From contig CALGAO010000140.1 in NCBI GenBank assembly GCA_937957685.1, forward strand, positions 1-16,891: 16,891 bases of DNA, read 5' to 3'. Below are positions 5,328 through 13,656 of the stretch, piece after piece. Made by a program: the position numbers and the translations under genes. The notes beneath the pieces were generated by a model. That model was given only the letters and a program-made list of their open reading frames with translations. It did no database searches and was not told where the DNA came from. The stretch comes from an uncultured Paenibacillaceae bacterium (GTDB taxonomy: Bacteria > Bacillota > Bacilli > Paenibacillales > DA-C8). Position 1 is the first letter of the stretch. Each line of letters starts with the position of its first letter.

Positions 5328-6599
5328 ATGTTTAACAGTCTTGTACGCAAGCTGGTCATCGGGATCTTCATCGTTTCGTTGGCCACTTATGGAACAAGCG
5401 CGTTTTTCATCTTCATCCTCAAACCGATGATTGCGCCGAACATGAACGACTGGGCGTATATCACCGGAATATTGATGCTTGGAGTATTCTGGACGGCTTT
5501 CCTGGGATGGATCGCAGCGCAACTGATCATACGTCCGCTTACCCGCCTTACCAAAGTGGTCAACACCGTCGCATCCGGCGACCTGAGCGTGGAGATCCCT
5601 GCCTATCGTTCCCGGGATGAAATCGGGGAGCTGAATCGCTCGTTCCAGGTGATGGTCGACAGTCTGCGGGGCATGATCTCCAGCGTGACGGACAGCGCGT
5701 CCGTTACCGATCATGGCGTCCAGACCTTGAGCGACGCGATCCGGCAAGCGGCAGAGCAGATCGAGACGATCTCCGAAAACATCGAACACATGGCGGAAGC
5801 AGCTGCCCATCAATCCCAGGCCGCGCGGCAGCTCCTGGACAACGTGGAGAAGTCGGCGCAAACCTCGCAACAGATCAATGATGAGGCGAAACGCGCCATT
5901 CGGATATCGGAGACGATGGTCGAGACGATCCGAGACAGCGTCACCCAGCTTCGCTCGCTGGTCGACGGGATGTTGAATGTTTCCGAAACCAGCGAGAAAA
6001 CGCTTCAGATTGTCAAGCATCTGGAACAGCAGGCTGAGGAGATCGGCCATATCTCCCATCTGGTGCGGGATATTGCCAACCAGACGCATCTCCTGGCGCT
6101 GAACGCATCCATCGAGGCAGCGCATGCCGGAGAGCAGGGTCAAGGCTTCGCCGTCGTCGCCATGCAGATTCGCAAGCTCGCCTCTGACAGCGCTTCAGCG
6201 GCTGAACAGATCAATCATCTCGTGGCAGAGATGCAGAAACAGACGTATACCGTGGTGAGCGAATCGACCCGCCAGGTCGATCTCATCCGCCAGGAGGCGG
6301 CGGCAGGCGAGTCTGCCAAAGGTGTGTTGGAGCAGATCCATGATTCCGTCACCGAAACAGCGGGAGCTCTGCAGAGCATCGTGCAGCACATCCATATCAC
6401 GACGCAGCAGATCCACAGCACCTACAATCAGGCCCGCCACATTACGGATACTTCTGAGACCATCTCCCGGAACAGCATGAACATCGCCGGTGCAGCGCAA
6501 GGGCAGACCGCCATCATGCAGGAGATCACTTCCTCATCCGAGGTGCTGCGTCAGGAAGCGGATCGTCTGCACGAGAAGACGTATGCCTTCAAGCTGTGA
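5328..6599 (+). CDS. Methyl-accepting chemotaxis protein without an external sensor domain
   Basis: This 423-residue receptor has two transmembrane helices (about 8-31 and 43-66) joined by only a dozen residues outside the cell. A HAMP domain follows (about 67-119, starting IIRPLTRLTKVV) and then a long coiled-coil signalling domain. The hairpin tip that binds CheA/CheW is recognisable at 249-275 (IANQTHLLALNASIEAAHAG then EQGQGF). With no ligand domain it may sense membrane state or act through partners. The start has AAGGAGG 10 nt upstream. It is flanked on both sides by oppositely oriented c-di-GMP genes, suggesting a role in motility or surface behaviour. No cognate che genes are in the window. 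Confidence 0.93.
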   Translation: MFNSLVRKLVIGIFIVSLATYGTSAFFIFILKPMIAPNMNDWAYITGILMLGVFWTAFLGWIAAQLIIRPLTRLTKVVNTVASGDLSVEIPAYRSRDEIGELNRSFQVMVDSLRGMISSVTDSASVTDHGVQTLSDAIRQAAEQIETISENIEHMAEAAAHQSQAARQLLDNVEKSAQTSQQINDEAKRAIRISETMVETIRDSVTQLRSLVDGMLNVSETSEKTLQIVKHLEQQAEEIGHISHLVRDIANQTHLLALNASIEAAHAGEQGQGFAVVAMQIRKLASDSASAAEQINHLVAEMQKQTYTVVSESTRQVDLIRQEAAAGESAKGVLEQIHDSVTETAGALQSIVQHIHITTQQIHSTYNQARHITDTSETISRNSMNIAGAAQGQTAIMQEITSSSEVLRQEADRLHEKTYAFKL

Positions 6600-6640
6600 T
6601 GCATGATGCCCTGATGGACATGCATGGTCGCGCGAGCGAC

Positions 6641-8080
6641 TCAAGCCATATCCTGGGCGCCCTGTGAATGGAACAGATGCACACGGGCGCGCACATCCTC
6701 ATAGACCCGGGAGTCGCGATCACAGGCCTGCTGCCATGCTTCGACGACTTTCGGGTCGAAATGTGTTCCCCTGTGCATCCTGAGATAATACATCGCCTCT
6801 TCATGCGACCAGGCTTGCCGATAGGCGCGCTCTGAGGTCAAGGCATCATAGACGTCCGCTACGGCAACGATCCGCGCCAGGAAAGGAATCTGCTCACCTT
6901 GCAGGCCATCCGGATATCCCTTCCCGTCCATCCGCTCATGGTGGGAGCGAATGATGCCCAACTCCTCCCGCATAAAGCCCAGGTTCTTGCACAGCTGATA
7001 GCCTCTCACCGGGTGGCTCTCGATGATCTTCCTCTCTGCTTCCGTCAGGTTCCCGGGCTTGTTCAGAATGTCATTGGGAATATTGATCTTGCCGACATCA
7101 TGCACGATCGCGCCGGTTACCAGCGCGCGGCGCATCTCGGGCGATACCCCCATCTCCTCGGCGATGCGCAGGGCATACAGCGCCACCCGGAAATTGTGCC
7201 CAGCCGTATAGATGTCCCGGGATTCCACCTGGATGATCAGCGATCGGACGCTGTTCGGCAGGAAGTTGGTGATCCGCTCCCCGGGATCGGTCACATACAT
7301 GGCCTGAATCGTCTTGCCAAAGGAGCGGCTGGTGCCATATTGTCTGACAAATCCCACGACCATGGCAACCATTGCGGCGAGCAGGAGCAGATGATACGAC
7401 CACCAGCTGAGCCTCCATTGCTCGCCGGTGACGATGATGATCTCGGCGACGATAAACCAGCCCGCGCTGTACACGATGGCAATCTGCATGGGGAATTTGG
7501 AATAGCGATAGGATTGGAAATAGGAATACATGGTATATCCGTTCAGGATGACGATGATCGCAAAGTAGACGGCGCGCACCAGATCGTCGATAAATAAAAG
7601 ATTCACCGCCTCGTCCGGATAAAGGAAAGCAAGCGTGCAGAACAACAGCAGGAGTCCTGTCCAGATGGGAATGATGGAATTGACCCAGCGGGACAGGAAG
7701 CGAACGATCACATGATCCGCTGACAAGGACGACAGGAACAGCCAGACCGATGCCAGCATCACGCCAAATTGGGCCGAGATGCCAGGCAGCTGTCCCGGTT
7801 CATGCAAGAATCCGGGCGTCGTCAGACCATGTAACGTCAGTACTCCGGCCAGCGAGATAAATGCCAGCGCCAGAAAGATCACCTTGATGTTGCGCAATCT
7901 GCTGCCCGCCATGCCGATCGCGATGCTGATCACTGTCGCTATGCCTGCTACAGCGCTTACAAGATAGAAGTGAATATACGGGGAATTGACGATGGCGTCG
8001 TATGGTGTGATCCGCAGCAATTCGTAGATGAGATAGGGTATGCAAATTGCTCCAAACAGACGCACTATGCTTCCCTTCAT
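6641..8080 (-). CDS. Membrane HD-GYP phosphodiesterase with multi-helix N-terminal sensor
   Basis: The first 245 or so residues carry about eight hydrophobic segments, like the MASE-type integral sensors found on c-di-GMP enzymes; the exact family is not recognised. The HD-GYP domain follows (about 280-450): AGHNFRVALYA (293-303), IVHDVGK (325-331), ESHPVRGYQ, SHHERMDGKGYPDGL (379-393) and VADVYDALTSERAY (407-420). All catalytic positions appear present, so c-di-GMP hydrolysis is expected. The start is ATG 8080, with AAAGGAG 8 nt upstream; an in-frame ATG 30 nt earlier lacks an RBS. Its C-terminus differs from the tail shared by 3957 and 8278. It converges with the chemoreceptor gene across only 41 nt. 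Confidence 0.92.
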   Translation of the reverse strand: MKGSIVRLFGAICIPYLIYELLRITPYDAIVNSPYIHFYLVSAVAGIATVISIAIGMAGSRLRNIKVIFLALAFISLAGVLTLHGLTTPGFLHEPGQLPGISAQFGVMLASVWLFLSSLSADHVIVRFLSRWVNSIIPIWTGLLLLFCTLAFLYPDEAVNLLFIDDLVRAVYFAIIVILNGYTMYSYFQSYRYSKFPMQIAIVYSAGWFIVAEIIIVTGEQWRLSWWSYHLLLLAAMVAMVVGFVRQYGTSRSFGKTIQAMYVTDPGERITNFLPNSVRSLIIQVESRDIYTAGHNFRVALYALRIAEEMGVSPEMRRALVTGAIVHDVGKINIPNDILNKPGNLTEAERKIIESHPVRGYQLCKNLGFMREELGIIRSHHERMDGKGYPDGLQGEQIPFLARIVAVADVYDALTSERAYRQAWSHEEAMYYLRMHRGTHFDPKVVEAWQQACDRDSRVYEDVRARVHLFHSQGAQDMA

Positions 8081-8199
8081 CTCCGACTCTCCTTTCCTGT
8101 ATTTATCCATATCTTAGCATGTTTTGGGACATGGTTATAGACAGATTCATAGAAAAAATGGATGGGGTTTCGACAAGAATCGCAGAACTTCACCCAGAC

Positions 8200-8239
8200 A
8201 AAAAAAGGCCGCACCACAGGCATACGCCCGCACGCGACC
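8200..8239 (-). terminator. Intrinsic terminator after the broken sensor gene
   Basis: On the minus strand a 33-nt GC-rich imperfect hairpin starts with GGTCGCGTGC, has GTAT at its tip, and ends with TGCGGCC before TTTTTTT (8206-8200). It is 38 nt downstream of the stop at 8278, so the membrane HD-GYP gene after it needs its own promoter. None was clear in 8081-8199. Confidence 0.75.
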
Positions 8240-8277
8240 TCGTTGGCCCAATATCATATGCGCAAGAAGCGGTCTTG

Positions 8278-9491
8278 TCAGACCTGTATCCTCGAGATAT
8301 TCAATGAGAAGTCCTTGCTGAGATCTATAAACTGCTCGCCCACCTGCAGCAAGGGACGGAGCGGATCCATCGGCTGGATGAGGACGATCTTGCCTTCCCT
8401 GCCGTCGGTAAGCTTGACCGAATGCCCGATCAGCGTGCTCATAAACTTGTTGATGAATACTCTGGTCATCGTTGGGTCCAGGGCGTTATAGGCTTCCCGC
8501 TCCAGCTCCACAAGCGCTTCATGGAACGGAGCCGCATCCTTGTACACCTTGCTGGAGATCATCCCGTGGAACACGTCGGAATCCGGGATCAGACCTGCAC
8601 AAGTGTGCTTCAGAATCAGCGCCATGTACAGCAGGGTCAGGAACAACGAACCCGCCATGATCTTGTAATAATACGCCGGAGGAAGATCGAAGAACAGCAT
8701 GAACGCCCGATCCACATTGGTGAAGAAGCTGAGGCCCAGGGTGATGCAATAGAGACCGAAGTACAGCAACCCCCGATCGCTTCGACGGACGGCGAAGATG
8801 CAGAGATGATAGACGCCAAGCATCATCAGCGCCATGACGATCATCGTGCTGCGCGTGGTGAGCGAGCGGTCCAGGCGGTGAATCGCTTCGGCATCGCCGA
8901 AATAGATGCTGTTCGGCACCCCGCCCTGCACGAATTGGCGACATGGATGACGATCTCCGCAACTTCCTGATCAAGATGGAACAATGCCGTATACGGCCTG
9001 TTCTCGTAGACGTATTCTTCACGCGTGAGAGCGGGCACGCCGCTGGAACCGACGAGCTCGCCATTCACATAGACGGCGCTGGCCATGCGAATGTTCGATA
9101 GCCGCAGTCCGTATGTGCCCTCGCTGGACTGCAGATGAATATACATACGGTAGGTGGCCGCACCTTTCGTCTGCAGCTGCTCGCCATTCCGTTCCCCGTT
9201 CCAATGCTTCGGAATCGCATAATAGGACGGATCGGGCTTCACCACTCCGGGCGGAACGAGCTCGTTCCAATAGAACTCCCAGTCGCCGTCCAGCTTCACC
9301 GCCTTGCGGTCATCCGGCGTCCAGTCCGTGAGATCCAGATGCCCGTGCTCCACCCGATAGCTGCTGGCCACGATGAGATCAGCGAAACAGGTCCACAGCA
9401 GAATGACTGCCAGCAGCAGGCCGACGATCATCCATATCATGATTAACAGCGGTTTTCTCCATCTGGATTGCAGTATCCCCTGTATCGTCAT
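8278..9491 (-). pseudogene. Decayed 7TMR-DISM-type sensor fused to an HD-GYP tail (frameshift plus internal loss)
   Basis: The 5' part (9491 to about 8930) encodes a signal-anchor helix and an extracellular beta-rich domain: DLTDWTPDD, LDGDWEFYWNEL, GAATYRMYIHL, YGLRLSNIRMASAVYVNGEL and EIVIHVAN. These fit the 7TMR-DISM extracellular family. At about 8925-8935 the frame breaks: the protein continues as VQGGVPNSIYFGDAEAIHRL in the next frame, a one-base indel. Three membrane helices follow (TMIVMALMMLGVYHL, LLYFGLYCITLGL, SLFLTLLYMALIL). After LKHT the sequence jumps to SDVFHGMISSKVYKDAAPFH, matching residues 246 onward of the HD-GYP protein at 3957 and running to its C-terminus. The remaining helices and the HD and GYP catalytic motifs are missing. 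Start 9491 is tentative: its RBS is weak. Confidence 0.8.
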
Positions 9492-9790
9492 CCTCGCGCG
9501 CCGCCTTCCCCGAGTGCTGCACATTCATGAAACGGTGAAATTATTAAAGAAATCTTAATTCTATTCTACATGATTCGACATTTACTGAATACAAACATTT
9601 TGTCATATCTTCTGCAGATTCGTGATCGTCCTCCTGACTTTCGGCGATCACATCATATGCGCGATCGGGTCCTGTCCATCTTCATTCGTTCGATAAGAAG
9701 TTGGGAAAGAGGGGGGAGCAGATAAAATCGTCTGTCAGGCGGGGGCGAGGCGGCCGAAGCAACTTCTGGACCGCCCTCAGTTGAAGTGAT
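9492..9790. other. Gene-free stretch upstream of the broken sensor gene
   Basis: No supported gene was found in these 299 nt. The part nearest the pseudogene (9530-9620) is A+T-rich and contains a minus-strand TAGAAT, but no -35 at proper spacing. The part next to the PAP2 stop is G+C-rich with partial inverted repeats and no T-tract, so no terminator is called. Confidence 0.5.
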
Positions 9791-10417
9791 CTAGTTCCGG
9801 ATATGCGGCTCAGCCGCTCGTCGCGCGCACGTGCAGACGCACAGCCAGGCGATGCCTGCGGCATAGCCGGCGACGATGTCCGTCGGATCATGCACGCCCA
9901 GGTAATTGCGGCTCAGGCCGATGAGCAGGATGATCAGTCCGAAGAAGACGGCAATCGCCGTCTTCGTCCCCGTCCCCTTGACGGCGCGGCCGATCAGGAA
10001 GGCCAACAGGGCGTAGGTGGAGATGCCGATCATCGCATGTCCGCTCGGAAACGAGAAGCCGTCGGCTTCAGCGAGGTGCAGGATGTCCGGACGGGGACGC
10101 TGAAACAGGTTCTTCAGCAGCGTATTCAGCAGCCAGGAGCCCACTACGGCGACGAACACCGTCAGCGCATCAAGCCATCTGCCTCTGAAGGATGACCATA
10201 CGACCGCCAGCAGGGTCACGAGCAGAATGCCCACGGTCGATCCCAGGAAAGTGACCGCCAGGAAAAAGCCCGTAAGCCCATCCCTCTCCATCTCCCTGAG
10301 CCCTTGCAGGATAGACCGATCCAGCTCGCTGAGCCACAGCGATTCATAGCTTATGGCGAGCGGCGCAAACACCAGCGCACAGATACCGATCACCATCCAC
10401 ATGCCTTTCGCCTTCAT
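9791..10417 (-). CDS. PAP2-family membrane phosphatase
   Basis: This 208-residue protein has about six membrane helices and the three-part PAP2 signature: KNLFQRPRP (102-110), FPSGHA (123-128) and SRNYLGVHDPTD (169-180) with the catalytic histidines. Bacterial members dephosphorylate undecaprenyl pyrophosphate or phosphatidylglycerophosphate on the outer face of the membrane (BcrC/PgpB-like); which substrate applies cannot be told from sequence. The start is ATG 10417, 7 nt after GGAGGAG; the in-frame ATG at 10423 is too close to that RBS. It lies 98 nt downstream of the ArsB-like gene in the same direction with no terminator seen between them, so cotranscription is possible. No resistance gene next to it indicates a bacitracin role. 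Confidence 0.92.
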   Translation of the reverse strand: MKAKGMWMVIGICALVFAPLAISYESLWLSELDRSILQGLREMERDGLTGFFLAVTFLGSTVGILLVTLLAVVWSSFRGRWLDALTVFVAVVGSWLLNTLLKNLFQRPRPDILHLAEADGFSFPSGHAMIGISTYALLAFLIGRAVKGTGTKTAIAVFFGLIILLIGLSRNYLGVHDPTDIVAGYAAGIAWLCVCTCARRAAEPHIRN

Positions 10418-10515
10418 CCGCATACTCCTCCAATACTGAACCTGTCATGGCACTCTCACCATGGAAAGGATAGATGACTTCCATCATCGCACCTTCGCTG
10501 TGCGCTGCGGCTGAT

Positions 10516-11958
10516 CTACAAGCCGACGCCAGTGCCGTACGTGGATCGGGACTTGACGGTGGCCTTGCCTGGCCTTGCACGCCGCATCACCAGCCAGGCC
10601 GCCGCGATCAGCAGGACCGCCACGCACACGCTGGCCACAAGCGCGCTCCAGACGCCAAGCCGCAGCGCGTCGATCGCGCAGAGCCACAGCCACAAGCCCA
10701 GGAGGGTCATGAACAGCGTCGGAAGCGTGAGCACGACGCCTACGCGGAAATAATACCCCCAGCCGACCTTCACCTGCTTCGTCGCCAGCACGTGCAGCCA
10801 GAGCAGGGTGGCCAGGCTGCCGATCGGCGTCATCTTCGGACCGAGGTCGGAGCCGATGACATTGGCGTAGATCAGCGCTTCCCGCACCAGGCCCTCGGCC
10901 TGCGTGTCCTGGATCGCCAGCGCGTCAAACATGACCGTGGGCAGATTGTTCATCACGGATGACAGTATGCCCGCGATGAAGCCCATGCCGAGCGAAGCGG
11001 CGAACAGACCGTGGTCAGCCAGCTCCCGGATCAACCTGCCGAGCATATCCGTAAAGCCCGCGTTGCGCAGCCCATAGACGACCATATACATGCCGATCGA
11101 GAAGATCACCACGTTCCACGGAGCCGACTTCACCAACTTCCCGATGTTGACTGCCGGACTCGTCCTGGCCATCAGAAGCAGGATGACGGCGGCCACGCCA
11201 GCAACCAGCGAAACGGGGATATCCATCCATTCGCTGAGCAGATAGGCGGCGAGCAATGCGCCGAGAACGAACCAGGCGAGGCGGAACAGCCGCCTGTCCC
11301 TGATCGCTTCCTCCGGGCGTTTCAGCGCTGAAGCTTCATACCCGGAAGGGATGCTCCTGCGGAAGACCGCATACAGCACGATGAGGCTGGAGATGATCGA
11401 GACGACGGTAGGCACGATCATGCGGCTCGCGTACTCGACGAAGCCCACATCGAAGAAATCCGCTGACAGGATGTTGACCAGATTGCTGATAATAAACGGC
11501 AGGGAAGCCGTATCGACGATGAAGCCAGCCGCCATGATGAACGGCAGGATCAGCTTGCCGGTGAAGCCCATGCGCATCATCATGGACAGGACGATCGGAG
11601 TCAGGATCAGGATCGCTCCGTCATTGGCGAACAGAGCAGAGGTAGCAGCTCCGAGCAAGACGATCATGACAAACAGGAACAGCCCGTTTCCCCTGGCATA
11701 CCGTGCCATATGAAGGGCTGCCCACTCGAAGAAGCCGATCTCGTCGAGCACAAGCGAGATGATGATGAGCGCGATCAGCGTCAGCGTCGCATTCCATACG
11801 ATGCCGACGACGGTGCCCGCATCCGCCAGATCGACGATGCCGAGCAATAGCGCGAGCACAGCACCGCCGCTTGCTGACCAGGCGATGTTCAGCCCCTTGG
11901 GCTGCCAGATAACAAGAATGAGCGTGATGACGAAGATGATCAGCGCTGCCGCTTCCAT
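10516..11958 (-). CDS. arsB: ArsB-type arsenite/antimonite efflux permease
   Basis: This integral membrane transporter has 480 residues and about 12-13 helices, in the ion-transporter superfamily that includes ArsB and NhaD. Diagnostic segments are LFANDGAILILTPIVLSMMM (109-128), MNNLPTVMFDALAI, and NVIGSDLGPKMTPIGSLATL followed by LWLHVL, which is almost the ArsB consensus. Function by family: expulsion of arsenite or antimonite driven by membrane potential. It is longer than the usual 430 residues because of an extra C-terminal helix and a basic tail. The RBS is weak (GGGGGA, 8 nt). A promoter is proposed at 12047-12075. No ArsR, ArsC or Acr3 gene is adjacent, so control and arsenate reduction must come from elsewhere, or the substrate differs. 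Confidence 0.85.
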   Translation of the reverse strand: MEAAALIIFVITLILVIWQPKGLNIAWSASGGAVLALLLGIVDLADAGTVVGIVWNATLTLIALIIISLVLDEIGFFEWAALHMARYARGNGLFLFVMIVLLGAATSALFANDGAILILTPIVLSMMMRMGFTGKLILPFIMAAGFIVDTASLPFIISNLVNILSADFFDVGFVEYASRMIVPTVVSIISSLIVLYAVFRRSIPSGYEASALKRPEEAIRDRRLFRLAWFVLGALLAAYLLSEWMDIPVSLVAGVAAVILLLMARTSPAVNIGKLVKSAPWNVVIFSIGMYMVVYGLRNAGFTDMLGRLIRELADHGLFAASLGMGFIAGILSSVMNNLPTVMFDALAIQDTQAEGLVREALIYANVIGSDLGPKMTPIGSLATLLWLHVLATKQVKVGWGYYFRVGVVLTLPTLFMTLLGLWLWLCAIDALRLGVWSALVASVCVAVLLIAAAWLVMRRARPGKATVKSRSTYGTGVGL

Positions 11959-11961
11959 GGA

Positions 11962-12021
11962 TCAGTTCCCCCGATGTTGACTGAGATCACGTGTGCGATC
12001 ATGATCAGGGCCATGGGTCAT
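11962..12021 (-). CDS. Possible 19-residue leader ORF upstream of arsB
   Basis: The ATG has GAGG 5 nt upstream and the TGA ends 3 nt before the arsB ATG. The peptide would be MTHGPDHDRTRDLSQHRGN, rich in His, Asp and Arg. It lies inside the predicted arsB leader and could couple translation. In G+C-rich DNA such short ORFs are common by chance. Confidence 0.25.
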   Translation of the reverse strand: MTHGPDHDRTRDLSQHRGN

Positions 12022-12046
12022 GCCATCCTCATGTCACACCTTCCCT

Positions 12047-12075
12047 ATCATACAATAAGCGAAATCCCTTGACTA
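12047..12075 (-). promoter_or_regulatory. Candidate arsB promoter
   Basis: On the minus strand TAGTCA (12075-12070), a 17-nt spacer and TATGAT (12052-12047). The -10 matches 5 of 6 and the -35 4 of 6. It gives a leader of about 80 nt before the arsB start. Confidence 0.45.
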
Positions 12076-12198
12076 CAAGCGATTGAACTCCTCGTTCTCG
12101 CATTCCTGAAGTCCTGGACGAGGCCCGCCTGGCCGGGAACCGGGATCAGGAGCGGAGTTCCCGGTCATCCCGCACCAAAACGGAAGCCTGTTGCATTT

Positions 12199-12220
12199 CA
12201 AATGATTATTTCATCATTTG
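12199..12220. promoter_or_regulatory. Perfect inverted repeat, candidate operator
   Basis: CAAATGAT and ATCATTTG are separated by 6 nt, in an A+T-rich stretch between the divergent arsB gene and the gene at 12296. It lies just upstream of the proposed plus-strand promoter. The geometry fits a dimeric winged-helix repressor (ArsR or MarR type), but it is about 150 bp from the arsB promoter, so it more likely serves the gene at 12296. The rest of 11959-12295 holds a GC-rich hairpin (12133-12164) without a T-tract. Confidence 0.35.
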
Positions 12221-12241
12221 TTGATATTTGGCAGCAGGATA

Positions 12242-12269
12242 TTGTTATTTTTTGCCGTATTTTTATATT
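12242..12269 (+). promoter_or_regulatory. Candidate promoter of the unknown gene at 12296
   Basis: TTGTTA (12242-12247), a 16-nt spacer and TATATT (12264-12269). Transcription would start near 12276, downstream of the in-frame ATG at 12272, which supports the TTG start at 12296. Confidence 0.5.
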
Positions 12270-12295
12270 AAATGGGATTGCGAGGAGTGAGAAGC

Positions 12296-13225
12296 TTGGA
12301 CCTGCTCGGAGGCAAAAGTCGAAGAACAACCGCCTACCAGTTGAATCAGGAATTCAGGAAATTCATGAACGAACAGAAGAAGCTGCACGATCTGCACAAG
12401 GCGATGCGGGAAGTGGAGCTGTTCGAATCCTATATCCATATGCTGAGAACGATCCATCTCGATGCGGATGAACCGCTCGATTGGCATGGCATCTACACAA
12501 CCCCTCCTCCCTTTGAGCCAGGAAATCCGGGGCCGAACGAAGCTCGAGCGATACAGGAGGAAGCCGCGTACAAGCCGACCCTGTGGGATCGGCTGTTCGG
12601 CAGGGTCAACCGCCGCCGGAATGCCCTGCGAGATCGGGTGGCCAGAGCGAGAGAGGAAGATGAAGCCGCCTACCGGTCCTGGAAGGAAGGCCGCGAGCTG
12701 GCTGAGCGAATCCTGAGCGGCGACGAGTCCGCATACGTGGAGGCGGTGCGGGTGCTGAATCCCTTCAGCGATCTGGCCGAGCTCGGCAGCGACTTCACCT
12801 GTTATGCGACGGAGAAGCCTTCGTTGCTCGCCGTGGAGTTCCGCGTTCACTCCGACAAGATCGTGCCGAGGGAGGTCAAGACGCTGACCAAGACCGGCAA
12901 ACTGTCCGTCAGCGAAATGCCCGTCACCCGCTACAACAGCCTGAAGCAGGACTATGTATGCAGCACGATCTTCCGCGTCGCGCGCGATATGTTCGCGATC
13001 CTGCCGATCACCGAAGTGCTCGTGCATGCGACCGACTTCCTCATGAACGAGGCGGTCGGCAGGATGGAAGCCGTGACCATCGTCTCCGTACGCATCAACA
13101 AGAAGCTCCTGGAGTCGCTGAATCTGGAGGCGATCGACCCGTCAGAGGCGATCTCGCTTTTTGAACACCGGATGAACTTCCTCAAGACCAAAGGCTTCCG
13201 GGCGGTCGAGCAGCTGAGCGCATAG
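12296..13225 (+). CDS. Conserved-looking protein of unknown function (309 aa)
   Basis: I do not recognise a named family. I chose TTG 12296 because GAGGAG lies 8 nt upstream and the promoter call excludes ATG 12272. The protein is soluble, with three parts: a helical N-terminus (about 10-60, KFMNEQKKLHDLHKAM, possible coiled coil); a short proline-rich linker (TTPPPFEPGNPGPNEARA) and a very charged helix (about 95-145, WDRLFGRVNRRRNALRDRV); and a mixed alpha/beta C-terminal domain (about 150-305) with VEFRVHSDKIVPREVKTL, QDYVCSTIFRVARDMFAILP and VTIVSVRINKKLLESLN. The sharp patterning of the C-terminal domain suggests a real fold. It is monocistronic or leads into the coat genes. No catalytic motif can be named. 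Confidence 0.8.
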   Translation: MDLLGGKSRRTTAYQLNQEFRKFMNEQKKLHDLHKAMREVELFESYIHMLRTIHLDADEPLDWHGIYTTPPPFEPGNPGPNEARAIQEEAAYKPTLWDRLFGRVNRRRNALRDRVARAREEDEAAYRSWKEGRELAERILSGDESAYVEAVRVLNPFSDLAELGSDFTCYATEKPSLLAVEFRVHSDKIVPREVKTLTKTGKLSVSEMPVTRYNSLKQDYVCSTIFRVARDMFAILPITEVLVHATDFLMNEAVGRMEAVTIVSVRINKKLLESLNLEAIDPSEAISLFEHRMNFLKTKGFRAVEQLSA

Positions 13226-13269
13226 CCGCCCTGCTCCGTCTCCATCGTCGCATCACCAGCTGTGCTTGG

Positions 13270-13298
13270 ATAATTTCCCCACCCCGAGGCCATAATAA
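13270..13298 (+). promoter_or_regulatory. Candidate mother-cell sporulation promoter
   Basis: ATAATT (13270-13275), a 15-nt spacer and CATAATAA (13291-13298). The CATA core of the -10 and the spacing resemble sigma-E/sigma-K promoters, which fits the spore-coat gene starting at 13337. It matches neither consensus fully. Confidence 0.4.
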
Positions 13299-13336
13299 AG
13301 CCGATATCGACGATGGACACAAAAGGAGGGCTTGAC

Positions 13337-13639
13337 ATGCAACAGACCCAAACGCAACAGGCTGCGGCCCAGCAGCCGGTCATGATGCGGCCGCCGCAGG
13401 TCATCACCACCAAGGATCATCTGTATCTGAAGGATCAATTGTCCTGGGAGCTCATCGCGATGAAGAAATGCCAGCACTTCGCGAAGGAATGTCAGGATAC
13501 CGAGATCCGGCAGGCGATCGACAAGGCCGGCCAGATGCATCAGCGGCACTACAATATGCTGCTCAAACATCTGAAGCATGACAACACCGGCGCGATGAAC
13601 CAGATACGCCAGCTGCAGCAACAGGCGCAGCCATCCTGA
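13337..13639 (+). CDS. Spore coat protein, Coat F family
   Basis: This 100-residue protein belongs to the CotF-like family of spore coat or spore-surface proteins. A Gln-rich N-terminus (QQTQTQQAAAQQP) leads to a ferritin-like helical pair: TTKDHLYLKDQLSWELIAMK (24-43) then a QHFAKECQDTEIRQAIDKAG helix and HQRHYNMLLKHL, then a Gln-rich tail. The start is the ATG with AAAGGAGGG 6 nt upstream. It is followed by a second Coat F protein, so the two probably form a pair expressed in the mother cell. The first family member named was B. subtilis CotF; orthology is not claimed. Confidence 0.88.
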   Translation: MQQTQTQQAAAQQPVMMRPPQVITTKDHLYLKDQLSWELIAMKKCQHFAKECQDTEIRQAIDKAGQMHQRHYNMLLKHLKHDNTGAMNQIRQLQQQAQPS

Positions 13640-13656
13640 AGAAGAGAAGGATGCTC

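Noticed and set aside
5301..6143. Minus-strand 280-codon ORF opposite the chemoreceptor
   Set aside because: Antisense shadow; the plus-strand frame carries HAMP and signalling-domain motifs.
6600..6640. Bidirectional terminator between the chemoreceptor and the membrane HD-GYP gene
   Set aside because: There is a small GTCGC-GCGA-GCGAC hairpin at 6627-6640, but no T-tract on either strand.
12133..12164. Terminator upstream of arsB
   Set aside because: The hairpin CCGGGAAC/GTTCCCGG is strong, but neither side has a T-tract.
12272..12295. ATG at 12272 as start of the unknown gene
   Set aside because: It lacks an RBS and falls just after the proposed -10 box; TTG 12296 has GAGGAG at 8 nt.
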